Below, piece by piece: positions 7,166-16,066 of a DNA stretch of 31,514 bases. The DNA comes from a virus. Under the pieces are notes generated by a model. The model made no database searches, was not told where the DNA came from, and saw only the letters and a program-made list of their open reading frames with translations. How positions within the stretch are numbered: the stretch's first letter is position 1; every line of letters begins with the position of its first letter. Both the position numbers and the translations under genes were made by a program. The stretch spans positions 1 to 31,514 of the IMG/VR virus record IMGVR_UViG_3300028027_000010; one strand, given 5' to 3'.

Positions 7166-7552
7166 TTAGATTGATTTTAATTTTTTAATTAAATCATTTA
7201 CTTGTGATTGTATTTTTCTGATTTTTTCTTGATTCTTTTTAAATTCAGGCGGTTCAGGTAATCCTAAATCTTTTATTGCTTTTTGCAATGGAGCTTCTAA
7301 CGCTATTGTTTTATTTATTTCTTTTACTGCTCCTTCTCCTACATACAATCCACCGTCAATACGTGTTTCTAATTGTTTTTTCAAATCATTACTTTTAGTA
7401 ACAAAATCAGTTAATTCTGTAACCCAAGTTTCATCTCCAAAAACTGCACGATTATATTGGTCTAATGTAGCCAGCTGAATTTTGTGAAATGCTAACTCTA
7501 CAGATTCAGATTTAATGTCTGCTACTTTCTTAAATACTTCGTTTAATCCCAT
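7166..7552 (-). CDS. Helical head-module protein of unknown function
   Basis: 128 residues, mostly helical and charged, beginning MGLNEVFKKVADIKSESVEL and ending in a Lys-rich helix, KIRKIQSQVNDLIKKLKSI. A proline-containing turn (LGLPEPPEFKKN) splits the two helical halves. It has no signal peptide or membrane helix. It follows a TGCAACA-N16-GTTTATA element with a 14-nt leader and lies between the Cys-rich 65-residue protein and the probable scaffold. A scaffold partner or internal head protein is plausible from position; no family is recognised. Confidence 0.65.
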   Translation of the reverse strand: MGLNEVFKKVADIKSESVELAFHKIQLATLDQYNRAVFGDETWVTELTDFVTKSNDLKKQLETRIDGGLYVGEGAVKEINKTIALEAPLQKAIKDLGLPEPPEFKKNQEKIRKIQSQVNDLIKKLKSI

Positions 7553-7566
7553 TGTTCTATTTTTTA

Positions 7567-7596
7567 TATAAACTTGTTAATACTTACTTTGTTGCA
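7567..7596 (-). promoter_or_regulatory. Late element TGCAACA-N16-GTTTATA (copy 2)
   Basis: TGCAACA at 7596-7590 and GTTTATA at 7573-7567 on the minus strand, 16 nt apart, in the 47-nt gap before the 128-residue gene. The ATG at 7552 is 14 nt downstream, a longer gap than at the other copies. Confidence 0.6.
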
Positions 7597-7599
7597 TTT

Positions 7600-7797
7600 T
7601 TATCCGTTCTGACGAACTATCGTTGTTACTCCTGAACTGATTGTTACAGAAACATTTTCAGTGCCTGTAATAGCTCCTATGCCTTGTGCTTGTAAACTTC
7701 CATCGCAACATTTAGTTGAGTATGTTCCGTTTTCGCATAGACATCCTCTACGTCCTCCTTTTGGACTTGAATAACTTGGTGTTTTAGTTTTTGCCAT
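7600..7797 (-). CDS. Small Cys-rich head-module protein
   Basis: 65 residues starting MAKTKTPSYSSPKGGRRGCL. A Cys cluster, CLCENGTYSTKCCDG (19-33), contains four cysteines (19, 21, 30, 31) and could bind a metal or form cross-links. The C-terminal third (VSVTISSGVTTIVRQNG) looks beta-stranded. Similar small proteins recur beside protease and capsid genes of flavobacterial phages, from memory and without a known role. The start overlaps the end of the protease gene by 14 nt. Possibly a capsid-associated or cement peptide. Confidence 0.65.
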   Translation of the reverse strand: MAKTKTPSYSSPKGGRRGCLCENGTYSTKCCDGSLQAQGIGAITGTENVSVTISSGVTTIVRQNG

Positions 7798-8377
7798 CTT
7801 GTATGATTATTTGTTTGATTTTTTCTAATAAAATATCTTCTTCACTCATCATTGACATTTCTAACTTGTCAGCGAAGTAACCTTCAATGCTAAAGCCTTT
7901 TACTTTACCTGCTTTAACGTCACTCCAAACTTGCTCGTTGTTTACCTTCATTGATATCATCCAAGTTCCTTTTGGTAAATCAAATCCGTATTTAGCTGAC
8001 TTGTCTAGTTTAGAATCTTCAATGATCCAACTTTCTACAACACTCATTCCTTCTAGTTTTTTGTCGTGTTCGTAAGTTGCGTTGTTTTGGTTTGCGTTCA
8101 TTAAGAATAACTCTGATGCTTGACGAACCGTATGCTCTGAAAAGTATATGTAGTATTCTTCTTTCGTCTTTTCGTTTACTCGGTAGATTTGTTTGTTAGG
8201 AACTAATGCAGCTCCCATAAGAATCTTTTTCTCCTCATCAATTTCTTTTAACTCAACTTCGTGTTTAGATAGATAAATAAAGTTTTCCTCTATGGCAGGA
8301 GATTTTACCACAGAAACCGCGTCAATTCCGCTTAATGAATCCTTAGAGTCAATTACTAATTCTACAATTTTATGCAT
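7784..8377 (-). CDS. Prohead maturation protease (XkdF-like serine peptidase)
   Basis: Cleaves scaffold and capsid precursors inside the prohead. Of 197 residues, GAALVPNKQIYR (55-66) and YYIYFSEHTVRQASELF (75-91) match the XkdF-type prohead protease fold. His104 in TYEHD and Ser116 in VVESWI are spaced as the catalytic His and Ser of this family, and GFSIEGYF (161-168) is the usual C-terminal strand. It starts the head module and is preceded by late element copy 3, four nt before its ATG. It lies before the scaffold and capsid genes, as expected for its substrates. Confidence 0.87.
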   Translation of the reverse strand: MHKIVELVIDSKDSLSGIDAVSVVKSPAIEENFIYLSKHEVELKEIDEEKKILMGAALVPNKQIYRVNEKTKEEYYIYFSEHTVRQASELFLMNANQNNATYEHDKKLEGMSVVESWIIEDSKLDKSAKYGFDLPKGTWMISMKVNNEQVWSDVKAGKVKGFSIEGYFADKLEMSMMSEEDILLEKIKQIIIQDGKN

Positions 8378-8381
8378 AATT

Positions 8382-8411
8382 TATAAACTTAATTATTGTA
8401 CTAATGTTGCA
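8382..8411 (-). promoter_or_regulatory. Late element TGCAACA-N16-GTTTATA (copy 3)
   Basis: TGCAACA at 8411-8405 (inside the last codons of the tape measure gene) and GTTTATA at 8388-8382, 16 nt apart. The protease ATG begins 4 nt downstream. It marks the tail-to-head module boundary. Confidence 0.6.
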
Positions 8412-10354
8412 TTTTCAATTCTGTTTCTGTCTAGTGATTGTCCTGATGTTACATCACTTGAAACAACGTATGCCTTTGCAGGTTGTTGTTGAAGTTGTGC
8501 TAACTGATTGATTCCTGAGTTACCTACAACATTAAAGTTTGGAGATATTATAGAACCACCACCTCCGCCACCTGAAGGAACGCTTCCGCCACCTCCTCCA
8601 TCGTTTGGAACTTTAACCGCATTGATTGCTTTAATATTTTTAATACCTGCTGCGATTGCTAAACCTGCGTTTATAGGTGCTAATACAGGACCAACAATTG
8701 GAATACCAACTGTACTTGAATATGCCTTTTGTGCTGATAAGAACATTTGAATGGTTGCTTCTGCAATTGCTGCTGCTTTACCTGCTTTAGTTTGCTTACC
8801 GAATAGCTCGGATATTTGTCCTAATGTGTTTGCAGTTGCAGTTAATGCGTCTTCTTGATTCTTCTTTTTGTCATCCGCAATTTTTTGCTCAGCGTCTGAT
8901 AATCTTTTTCTAACTTCACCAACTCCAACTAATCCTGCTTTTTCTTGCTCTTGGAATTGTTTAGTTTGAGATAAAGCACCTGCTCTTAGCGTAACAAGTT
9001 TTTCAGTTCCGTCAAATAAATCCTTTGCTTGTTTATCTTCTAGGTCTTGTAATTCTTTTTTTCTTGCCTTCTCTAAATCAACAGTATCTTTATTGTACTT
9101 TTTAGCCAATGCAATCTCCGCATCGTACTTTTCTGTAATGGCACGAACTTGTAACTCGTATTCGCTTTTAAATACATCAGTAGCTTCCTTTTGATTTTCT
9201 TTTATTGCATCTAATGCTTCTTTTTGTTTAGCTGCCGCTGCTTCGTTAATTGATTTAGCGTTGTCTGCTGCTGCTTTTGCTGCGTCTGTTTGTTCTTGCC
9301 TAACTTCAACTTGATTTTGTTGAGCTACTAATTGTCTGTTTTTGTACGCTTCTCTTAAATCCGTGTACTCCTCTTTTAATGCTTCTCTTGACTTGGTAAC
9401 TAACTCACTTTGCTTTTCAATTACCTCATCGCTTACGCCTAAGTTTTTATAATTAGCTAACGTGTTTTTTTCCTTTTCGTAAGTGTTTCTAGCAGTTGCT
9501 AACGTAGCTTTCTCTAATGCTATTTCCTCATCTGCGTGTTTTAAAGCTAACTTGCGTATTGCCTCGGCACTTGCCCCTGAGGCTTTAGCCATATTCAGCT
9601 CCTGAGTATTTTTATTCTTTAGGGATTCACTTGCTCTGTTACTTGCTGCTATTTGTGCGTTTAGTGCGTTCGTGTTTCTCTTGGTTGCTGCTGCTGCTTC
9701 GTCGTTTGCTTCAGCAGATTCTTGAAACATTGTGATTAACTTGTAACCGATTGCAATTAATGCTGCGATACCTGCCACAATAGCCATAACAGGATTGGCT
9801 GCCATTATTGCATTGTACGCTAAAGTAACTCCGTTAACTATTTTTTGTACTACTGAGTTAGCTTTTAATACTGCACCTAATGACTTAAAACTATTAATAC
9901 TTTCACGGACACCTTGTATTCCTTGTTGAACAGCCATTGCTGCTTGAACCTTTAATAAAGATTCTTCTACTAATGCGGATTCAGCTCCAAAAGAACCCAT
10001 TACTCCTTGAGCAATACTAAAACCTGATGTAATACCACCTAAAGCACCACCGAGCTTTTGACCCATTGTCGTAGCAGCGGCATCAACTGCCATATCGGTT
10101 TTAATCTGAACTTTTCGATAGTCTCCTACCGTCTTTAATAAGTCTTGGTATTCTTTGGTTGTAGTCTTTCCTGCGTTCGCTAATTCATATAACCTATCCT
10201 CAGCTTCACCCATACGAGTAGTGAGAGGTTGTAAATCTCCGTAGACTTCCTGAAATGATTTGCTTACATCGTTTGTTGCATTAGACAAATTGTCCATTGC
10301 TTTAACGGCATCTTTAGTATTTACATCTATCTCAATTACTTTCTTTTCTGCCAT
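8393..10354 (-). CDS. Tape measure protein
   Basis: Sets tail length and is ejected with the DNA. 653 residues, Ala- and Lys-rich and mostly coiled-coil. A hydrophobic transmembrane-like segment at about 186-206 (AANPVMAIVAGIAALIAIGY) and a second hydrophobic stretch near 560-590 (VGIPIVGPVLAPINAGLAIA) are the channel-forming kind seen in tape measures. A Gly-rich low-complexity linker follows (GGGGGSVPSGGGGGG). At the usual 0.15 nm per residue the tail would be about 98 nm long. It lies at the end of the tail module, overlapping the 51-residue ORF upstream by one base (TGATG). Confidence 0.9.
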   Translation of the reverse strand: MAEKKVIEIDVNTKDAVKAMDNLSNATNDVSKSFQEVYGDLQPLTTRMGEAEDRLYELANAGKTTTKEYQDLLKTVGDYRKVQIKTDMAVDAAATTMGQKLGGALGGITSGFSIAQGVMGSFGAESALVEESLLKVQAAMAVQQGIQGVRESINSFKSLGAVLKANSVVQKIVNGVTLAYNAIMAANPVMAIVAGIAALIAIGYKLITMFQESAEANDEAAAATKRNTNALNAQIAASNRASESLKNKNTQELNMAKASGASAEAIRKLALKHADEEIALEKATLATARNTYEKEKNTLANYKNLGVSDEVIEKQSELVTKSREALKEEYTDLREAYKNRQLVAQQNQVEVRQEQTDAAKAAADNAKSINEAAAAKQKEALDAIKENQKEATDVFKSEYELQVRAITEKYDAEIALAKKYNKDTVDLEKARKKELQDLEDKQAKDLFDGTEKLVTLRAGALSQTKQFQEQEKAGLVGVGEVRKRLSDAEQKIADDKKKNQEDALTATANTLGQISELFGKQTKAGKAAAIAEATIQMFLSAQKAYSSTVGIPIVGPVLAPINAGLAIAAGIKNIKAINAVKVPNDGGGGGSVPSGGGGGGSIISPNFNVVGNSGINQLAQLQQQPAKAYVVSSDVTSGQSLDRNRIENATLVQ

Positions 10355-10509
10355 CAGTTGATTTTTTTACGTGCGTTTTTTCTTATCTCTTGTCTTGTCA
10401 TTTTACGGAAGGAATGTGTCAATACATATTTACCTTTTGCGATGTCGATGTTCTCTGATACTCCGTAGAAATTATCTATTGTAAGCATTGCGATTATGTT
10501 CTTTATCAT
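10354..10509 (-). CDS. 51-residue basic protein between tail hub gene and tape measure
   Basis: A short ORF starting MIKNIIAMLTIDNFYGVSEN and ending RKMTRQEIRKNARKKIN. Its ATG overlaps the stop of the 753-residue tail gene as ATGA, and its TGA overlaps the tape measure ATG, so it is coupled at both ends. The C-terminal 20 residues are very basic. It has no membrane segment and no recognised family. The position next to the tape measure suggests a tail-assembly role. Confidence 0.6.
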   Translation of the reverse strand: MIKNIIAMLTIDNFYGVSENIDIAKGKYVLTHSFRKMTRQEIRKNARKKIN

Positions 10510-12767
10510 TTCTGTATAATGTTTATGGTTTGTATTTCTGTATCTCCGTTTTTTAGTGTGTACTCAACATCTAAAGGGTAGACATCTCCGTCTTTACCTG
10601 CAGGTATCGTAACGTCAACAAATTGGCTTGTAGTAGTAGTGCTAGGAGAAACTGTTACTCCCGCAACTGTACTTCCTATTTTAGTAGATACTGCATCGTT
10701 AATAAAATTGATTGCTACTTGTATTGTTCCACCTGCAACTCCAACATAAGGAATTTGAGTCAAGTTTAGTATTGGTCTAAAATCTAATATCAACTGAAAG
10801 TTTACCTCGCCTGTTGTAAGATTAGATTGCATTGAGTTTATGATATAGCGTTTATCTCTGATTACTAATCTATCGTTTAAACGTAAACCTGTAAGCAAAC
10901 TAATTGGAAGGATAGTTTTTAAACTTATTAGTCGTTGTTTTAGGTTGTAAAGATTGTATAAGTAAGAAAAGTAATAAGTTCCAAATAAAGTTTGTTGCAC
11001 AGGCACGTTCAACATCGTGCTAATATCAGGTGCGAAGTTTAACGTGTAGTTTGTTAAGTTCGTTAATAAGTCTTGCCCGAATGGTGTATAGTTAGTTATG
11101 TTAGTAGTTGACGTTCCATCGTTGAAGTGAAAATCTACCGTCTTATTATTGTATTGATAAAGTAAAACAGGTTTAGGAACGTACGGAGCAAACTCATTGT
11201 TTAAAGAATACCCTACTTGTAAATCCGTGCCTGTGAATTTAGTCTGTAACAAATTCTCGAAAGGAACGTCTAAAGTAAACTCATCTCCATCATAAGAATA
11301 TTGGTAAGTTGTATCTCCGTACTCACGCATAAATAATTGACTGAACTGCTTGTTTAAGAATGATTCTGATGCTTGATACTTCATCGTAATCTTCTTGTAT
11401 AGTTTCATTCTATCAATATCAATAGAATCTACGTCTGTATATTTACTAATGTTAACTATTGCTCCTGCTGAATACCAATCGTCTAATGGTTCTATTTGAA
11501 AGTTATTCTCCGTGATTGCATAGCAAGTCATATTAAATATCTTACATATCCCACTAAAGAAATCGCTTATCTTCATTACAGGTGACATCGAAGCTAAATC
11601 AGTAATAGCAGTTAAAGTTACCGCATTACAACTTACCGCTCCATAATCAATAGTTACTGATGGAGGAGTAGGATAAACTATTGTGTAGTTAATTGTAAAA
11701 TCAACAGTTGCTGCCAAATTAGATTTAACTTTAAAGGTATATGTATCATCTAATCCTGTTACATTAGAAACAGATGCAGCAGTTAAGTTTCCTGTTGTAG
11801 TAAATGGAATAGTTTGATATAGGTTTCCGTTTTGATATACATCCAAAGTGTAATCAACACTACTCGTTAAACTAATAACATTAACAATAATTGTGTGAGC
11901 AGACGCAAGAGTTTGATGTTGTACTCTTATTGAATCATCTGTTAAATTGAATGAATCAGTAGCAGGATTTGAAGAAGTTGTTAGTGCATCAAATGTAATT
12001 GTTTGCGCTTCAGTTAAAAAGTTAAACTCGTTTCGGTTTTTATACCACAAGAAAAGTTTAGTAAATCTTTCATCACTTAAAAAAGTACCCGAAAAACCTA
12101 CGTTGTATTTATTGGAAATTGCTTCAAATATATTTTTAACTCTAACTGCAGGAAACAACTCTGTATAGTGAATGTGTCCTGCGGTTTTTTGAATGTCATT
12201 AGCCGCAGCTATTGATATCGTTAACCAACTAGGAGTAATTGTAGTGGGTGCTTCTCCTGTCCAAGTCCAAATTCTTTTTGAACTTATCAATGGGTATTTT
12301 ACATCGTAAGTATTTGTAGAGTTTGTTATTCGTGTTTTGACTTCTGCACCTGTATAAGAATGGTTTAAACTTGTATAATCCAAGTTAGAAAGTAAGTCCT
12401 CTCCAAAATAATCTAATAACGTTTTACCTTCTCCGTAAAATGATAGTGTGTAGCTTTCTGCTGCTCCGTTTTTTAGTTGTGCTTTATCAATCTGAATTTT
12501 ACCACGTCTAAAGAAAGTTAAGTCAATTTCTATAAATGCGTTTCTTCTTAGGTTGTGGTCAATACTCGCATCTACATCACTCTGATAGAAGTGTTGTAAG
12601 ATTGCATTGTTGTAAGGCGAAGCAGGAATAGTAAAGCTCTGTGAAAAGTCCGTGTAAGTCTTTGAAATGTCCGCTACGTTCTGTTGCGTTGATGTTACCT
12701 GAATCTGTTCGTCGTTGAATAGTTCGAGTCTTTGTCCTTCGATGTATACTTGTACTTTTCTATTCAT
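10506..12767 (-). CDS. Large tail tip/baseplate protein, probable tail hub
   Basis: 753 residues beginning MNRKVQVYIEGQRLELFNDE, with DISKTYTDFSQSFTIPASPY (33-52), a block I recall from large Bacteroidetes phage tail proteins. The middle is beta-rich (Thr/Asn/Ser repeats around 260-400). A hub-like segment follows (SPVMKISDFFSGICKIFNMT, about 394-413, then NNFQIEPLDDWYSAG), reminiscent of gp27/Tal-type hubs where a domain maps onto a local fold. The C-terminal about 80 residues resemble an Ig-like add-on. It sits between the 348-residue tail protein and the tape measure. The hub role is inferred; a tail structural role is firm. Confidence 0.7.
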   Translation of the reverse strand: MNRKVQVYIEGQRLELFNDEQIQVTSTQQNVADISKTYTDFSQSFTIPASPYNNAILQHFYQSDVDASIDHNLRRNAFIEIDLTFFRRGKIQIDKAQLKNGAAESYTLSFYGEGKTLLDYFGEDLLSNLDYTSLNHSYTGAEVKTRITNSTNTYDVKYPLISSKRIWTWTGEAPTTITPSWLTISIAAANDIQKTAGHIHYTELFPAVRVKNIFEAISNKYNVGFSGTFLSDERFTKLFLWYKNRNEFNFLTEAQTITFDALTTSSNPATDSFNLTDDSIRVQHQTLASAHTIIVNVISLTSSVDYTLDVYQNGNLYQTIPFTTTGNLTAASVSNVTGLDDTYTFKVKSNLAATVDFTINYTIVYPTPPSVTIDYGAVSCNAVTLTAITDLASMSPVMKISDFFSGICKIFNMTCYAITENNFQIEPLDDWYSAGAIVNISKYTDVDSIDIDRMKLYKKITMKYQASESFLNKQFSQLFMREYGDTTYQYSYDGDEFTLDVPFENLLQTKFTGTDLQVGYSLNNEFAPYVPKPVLLYQYNNKTVDFHFNDGTSTTNITNYTPFGQDLLTNLTNYTLNFAPDISTMLNVPVQQTLFGTYYFSYLYNLYNLKQRLISLKTILPISLLTGLRLNDRLVIRDKRYIINSMQSNLTTGEVNFQLILDFRPILNLTQIPYVGVAGGTIQVAINFINDAVSTKIGSTVAGVTVSPSTTTTSQFVDVTIPAGKDGDVYPLDVEYTLKNGDTEIQTINIIQK

Positions 12768-13813
12768 TACACTACTGAGTTAATTGTGTCGTATGCGTAT
12801 TCAAAGTCTAGTTGGTAGTTAATCATATGCGTGTTGATGCTTTTGAATAACTCAGTTGATTTTGTATTTATCTTAACAGGTGATTTGTCTAGTAAGATTC
12901 TTTCGCTTAGCATTAGTTGTTTAATTACTTCTGAGTAGCTTTCGTTTACCCAATCGGTATTTACTTTAATCTGTTCTTTTCCGTTCGTGTTAAAGACTTT
13001 TCTTTGACCTTCTAATACATCGTAAGAAGGATAAGTTGCAGGCATTAAATTATACTCCGTGTTTTCAACGCTGATAGATTTACTACTAGCTTTAAAGAAC
13101 CACTCAGTTTGCCAAGCTCCGTATTTATTTACAAAGTCGCATCTTACAGGCGTGTATTTACATTCTCCTTTTGGTTGGAAAGTTGCAGTCCATACCGTAG
13201 TTCCTGCATTGATGATTTCTACTTTGTTTCCTGCAGTTAAATACGATGAGAATACTCTAGGATAGTCAAGCACGTTTAATGCCCCTAAAGACGAAGTATT
13301 GGTTGCACCCGTAACTAAGTTAGTATACTTAATTGTATCTCCTGAGATGTTTTCTATTGTTAAATGTCCGTAGCTTCCTGTTCCGTCTAAATAATAATTG
13401 TAAGTCCCTTGGTCAAGGTGAACTCTGAATAAGTTAGGATTAGCTCCGTCCGTATAATTTCCGTACCCTTCGTATGCTCTGTAAGTTAATGTAGAACCAA
13501 ACTGAACGAAAGCTCCTGTTGTTTTCTTGTATGTTTTGACACCTACCCAACACCATTGAGCTGATGGATTCGCAGCACTCGTTGTTGTGATATTCTGTAA
13601 AGCATTGTGATTAATAAACTCACGAATGTAAGGGGATAAATCGTAGTAAGTTGCAGGAGCAGTTGATGAAGGTATTTGCTTACTTAATGTATAAGCAGGA
13701 GAAGCAGGCATTGACGTACTGTTTCCGTTCCAAAGAAAGATTTGAATTTGCGTAGCAGTTTGTGATGCTTCGTTTATTGTTAAAATGTAAGGTGAACGTG
13801 CGAAAATTGCCAT
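12767..13813 (-). CDS. Tail structural protein, probable distal-tail/baseplate component
   Basis: 348 residues starting MAIFARSPYILTINEASQTA, which continues into an IQIFLWNG strand. It is beta-rich with many aromatic residues. YYDLSPYIREFINHNALQ (57-74) and the C-terminal NTNGKEQIKVNTDWVNESYS are a pattern I associate with conserved Bacteroidetes phage tail proteins of unassigned role. It overlaps the hub-like gene by one base and abuts the gp10-like tail completion gene. Position between the completion protein and hub fits a distal tail protein. No enzymatic motif is seen. Confidence 0.65.
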   Translation of the reverse strand: MAIFARSPYILTINEASQTATQIQIFLWNGNSTSMPASPAYTLSKQIPSSTAPATYYDLSPYIREFINHNALQNITTTSAANPSAQWCWVGVKTYKKTTGAFVQFGSTLTYRAYEGYGNYTDGANPNLFRVHLDQGTYNYYLDGTGSYGHLTIENISGDTIKYTNLVTGATNTSSLGALNVLDYPRVFSSYLTAGNKVEIINAGTTVWTATFQPKGECKYTPVRCDFVNKYGAWQTEWFFKASSKSISVENTEYNLMPATYPSYDVLEGQRKVFNTNGKEQIKVNTDWVNESYSEVIKQLMLSERILLDKSPVKINTKSTELFKSINTHMINYQLDFEYAYDTINSVV

Positions 13814-14323
13814 CTATTTTTGTTTAGGAAATACTGTGTTGTTAAATAATTTTATTGCGTCTACTCCAAATGCTTCTACTAAGTCTTGAGGTAAACGTTT
13901 GATTGCTTTCTCAAATGGTTTAGTAAAGAACAAACTAGGTTTGATTCCATTAAAGTAAACTGAACGTGCAATAGCAAAAGACAAAGACTTTCTGTTTTTA
14001 AACTTTCCTTTTTCTCTTGGTGCTAATCCTTTACGAACTACCCACTTGTCAAATGCTTTTGCTGGAGGCATTTTGTTCGTGTATTTGTAGTCCGTGTTGT
14101 ACTTCTTTTTAATACCTGAAACTCCTTTGTCCTGATAGAATCCGTACTCCTCCATTGAGAAGTCCATCTCAAATGAATTAGGATTAGCTTTGACATTACC
14201 TTTAATAGAGTTATACAAACTCTTAGAGGAGTTCTTTCCACCCCTCGTAAGATTTGCTTTAGACTGACTAACTACATAATCTCTAAACTTGTTTAACTCT
14301 ATTTGTAACTCACTCTGCTTCAT
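13814..14323 (-). CDS. Tail completion/neck protein (HK97 gp10-like)
   Basis: 169 basic residues with the layout of the HK97 gp10/tail-completion family: an N-terminal helix (LQIELNKFRDYVVSQSKANL), SKSLYNSIKGNV, a strand with EYGFYQDKGVSGIKKKY (59-75), the PPAKAFDKWVV helix, AFAIARS-like LSFAIARSVYFNGIKPSLFF (113-132), and a closing amphipathic helix, VEAFGVDAIKLF. The YGxYQDxG segment is diagnostic in my experience of the family. It should seal the head-tail joint or tail end. It overlaps the upstream 45-residue ORF by 14 nt. Confidence 0.72.
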   Translation of the reverse strand: MKQSELQIELNKFRDYVVSQSKANLTRGGKNSSKSLYNSIKGNVKANPNSFEMDFSMEEYGFYQDKGVSGIKKKYNTDYKYTNKMPPAKAFDKWVVRKGLAPREKGKFKNRKSLSFAIARSVYFNGIKPSLFFTKPFEKAIKRLPQDLVEAFGVDAIKLFNNTVFPKQK

Positions 14324-14447
14324 CCGTGTTTTCAGTAGGCTTCGCAGCTTCGTTTAAGATGTTTAAAATTGGAACTCCAAACTTCATCGGTAGTTCACTT
14401 AAGATTTGCTCCAATTGCTTTACTTGCTCTTCGTTTAATGTTAACAT
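14310..14447 (-). CDS. 45-residue acidic protein
   Basis: A short ORF reading MLTLNEEQVKQLEQILSELP and then an apolar patch, MKFGVPILNILNE, and an acidic end. Two amphipathic helices seem likely. It fills the gap between the 89-residue tail ORF and the tail completion gene, overlapping the latter by 14 nt in another frame, and has an A-rich leader (AAAACACGAAGT) like its neighbours. No family is recognised; a tail assembly accessory is possible. Confidence 0.55.
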   Translation of the reverse strand: MLTLNEEQVKQLEQILSELPMKFGVPILNILNEAAKPTENTDEAE

Positions 14448-14457
14448 ACTTCGTGTT

Positions 14458-14727
14458 TTAGATTAATACTACTCCGATAGCATCAGCAACGTATTCGTTG
14501 ACTACTGAGTTATCAGTCCCCCAAGTTAAGAATTGTTCCTCAGTTAACGTATAATTCCCTTGAGATAATTGCTTTCCATCTTCAGTTAGCAATTGCCAAT
14601 AGGTTGTGCAAGTCGTTGCAGTCGTTTCAAAGTTCAATACAAGTACGCTTAATCGTGTTGCCGTACCTTCGTTAAGTGGGTATACGATAGGTTGAATCGC
14701 TACTCCGTTTGTGTTTGTTGTTTCCAT
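14458..14727 (-). CDS. 89-residue protein downstream of the fiber gene
   Basis: A short acidic, Thr-rich, beta-predicted protein beginning METTNTNGVAIQPIVYPLNE, with TYWQLLTEDGKQLSQGNYTL (42-61) and EQFLTWGTD (64-72). The pattern (state or property word, then a Trp-containing strand, then an N/D-rich turn) is familiar from small proteins coded next to fiber-like genes in Bacteroidetes phages, but no function is known to me. It is 16 nt after the fiber stop. It could be a fiber-associated subunit or assembly factor. Confidence 0.6.
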   Translation of the reverse strand: METTNTNGVAIQPIVYPLNEGTATRLSVLVLNFETTATTCTTYWQLLTEDGKQLSQGNYTLTEEQFLTWGTDNSVVNEYVADAIGVVLI

Positions 14728-14743
14728 TATTTATGTTTAAAGT

Positions 14744-16066
14744 TTAAAGTGATACCCAAATAGTACCGTTATAAAAATGCGGTAAGTTTAAAGTTGTGTC
14801 GTATACGATTAAGCCCGTTGCGGGTGATGCGATAGCGTTGCGTTGTGTTGTTGTCATTCTTGGAGGTAGGAAGCCCTTTGTGGTGGAAGTTACATTTAGT
14901 AAAGCACTTGCAACGTCAGTAGTAGAACCTATAATAACATTGTTAGTATTTCCTTTTATGAACAATGCATCTGATGTTAATGCGTCATTGTAAAAAGTAA
15001 AATCTGAAGTTGTTCCATAAGATGCTAAACTCCATTTAGATGTTGTACCCGAAACTAAAGCAAACCCCGTATTAAAACTTGCACCGCTTGCAGTAGAAGT
15101 TAAATACATTCTTGTTATTCCATTTGTTGTAGCACTTAATGCTACTTTGTGATTTTGTGCATTCACGGATAAACCATCACCATTTAATAATAATGCATTA
15201 CTTCCCGTTCCAATATACCTACCGCTCCCGTTAACGTCTAACTTGAAACCTGCATCGGTTGTTGTGTTGATAGCAAAGTTTCCCGTGCTGAATAGTGTTG
15301 CTTGAGCGGTAGAAGAAGCACCTGCACCAAACTTAATTCGACCCGAAGCGAAGTCGTTTATTATTGCTATGTCGCCAATAGTTGCACTATATAAATACGA
15401 ATCGCTTGAAGCAATAAATTTATAGCTATTTGTTGATGCTGAATACTTTCCTAATCCTATAAAACCACCTCCTGTTGTTGCTCTTAGTTCAGCAGTAGAT
15501 GCAGTTCCACTTGTGGTGTTGGAGGCATTTATTAAAGTTACTCCGTTCTGATTTAGCGAAATAGTCGTATTCCCCTGCACCCTCGCAGTACCTACCACAT
15601 CTAAATTGAATGTTGAAGGCGTTCCACCTATCCCCAACCTTCCATTCGTATTATCCCAAAACAATCCCGCCGACTCCTGAACTACATTCCCCGTTCCCTC
15701 GAATAACACACGTCCAACAGTACCCGAAGTAATCGCAGTAGTTCCGATTGTGATACCCGTACTTACCGTAAATGTTCTATCTGCTGATAGGTCTTGTGTA
15801 GTTCCGTTGATTGTTAGGGTGCGAGTCGTTGGGACTTTACCACTCAATGCAGTATTCAAATCCGTTTGTGCGGATAGCGTTCCTGTGATTGCTCCCCACG
15901 CAGTTGCTTGACTTGCTGAAATCTCAACATATGCAGAACCTGTCCAACGATAAGTCTTGTTAGTGTCTTCTGCTATGAAGATTGTTTTTAAACTACCTGT
16001 TGCAGGGAATCCCGCTAGGTTAGCGTAGGTCTTTATTTGTGATGGTATGTTAATATCTATTGCCAT
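14744..16066 (-). CDS. Fiber-like receptor-binding structural protein
   Basis: 440 residues, Ser/Thr/Gly-rich and repetitive. The N-terminal IKTYANLAGFPATGSLKTIF with IAEDTNKTYRWTGSAYVEIS (about 11-50) is a known attachment segment of phage fibers. Repeated beta modules follow, e.g. DNTNGRLGIGGTPSTFNLDV and GNFAINTTTDAGFKLDVNGS, alike in the G-I-G/N-x-D-V pattern of trimeric fibers. The C-terminus LPPRMTTTQRNAIASPATGL with FYNGTIWVS is the classic fiber tail-end block. Parts of the gene use visibly more C and G on the plus strand than neighbours, so it may be a swapped module. It probably binds the host surface. Confidence 0.8.
   Translation of the reverse strand: MAIDINIPSQIKTYANLAGFPATGSLKTIFIAEDTNKTYRWTGSAYVEISASQATAWGAITGTLSAQTDLNTALSGKVPTTRTLTINGTTQDLSADRTFTVSTGITIGTTAITSGTVGRVLFEGTGNVVQESAGLFWDNTNGRLGIGGTPSTFNLDVVGTARVQGNTTISLNQNGVTLINASNTTSGTASTAELRATTGGGFIGLGKYSASTNSYKFIASSDSYLYSATIGDIAIINDFASGRIKFGAGASSTAQATLFSTGNFAINTTTDAGFKLDVNGSGRYIGTGSNALLLNGDGLSVNAQNHKVALSATTNGITRMYLTSTASGASFNTGFALVSGTTSKWSLASYGTTSDFTFYNDALTSDALFIKGNTNNVIIGSTTDVASALLNVTSTTKGFLPPRMTTTQRNAIASPATGLIVYDTTLNLPHFYNGTIWVSL

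Noticed and set aside
6647-7174. Plus-strand ORF of 175 codons, Ser/Thr-rich
   Set aside because: It mirrors the Glu/Val/Ala-rich scaffold gene on the other strand; its composition is what antisense reading of GAA/GTT repeats gives, and no other gene is on the plus strand.
10272-10278. Further TGTTGCA copies (10272, 10988, 16006, 18443) as late elements
   Set aside because: All are inside genes and none has TATAAAC at the 16-nt distance.
14038-14241. Minus-strand frame of 67 codons inside the tail completion gene
   Set aside because: Wholly nested in a better-supported gene and Arg/Thr-rich like a shifted frame.
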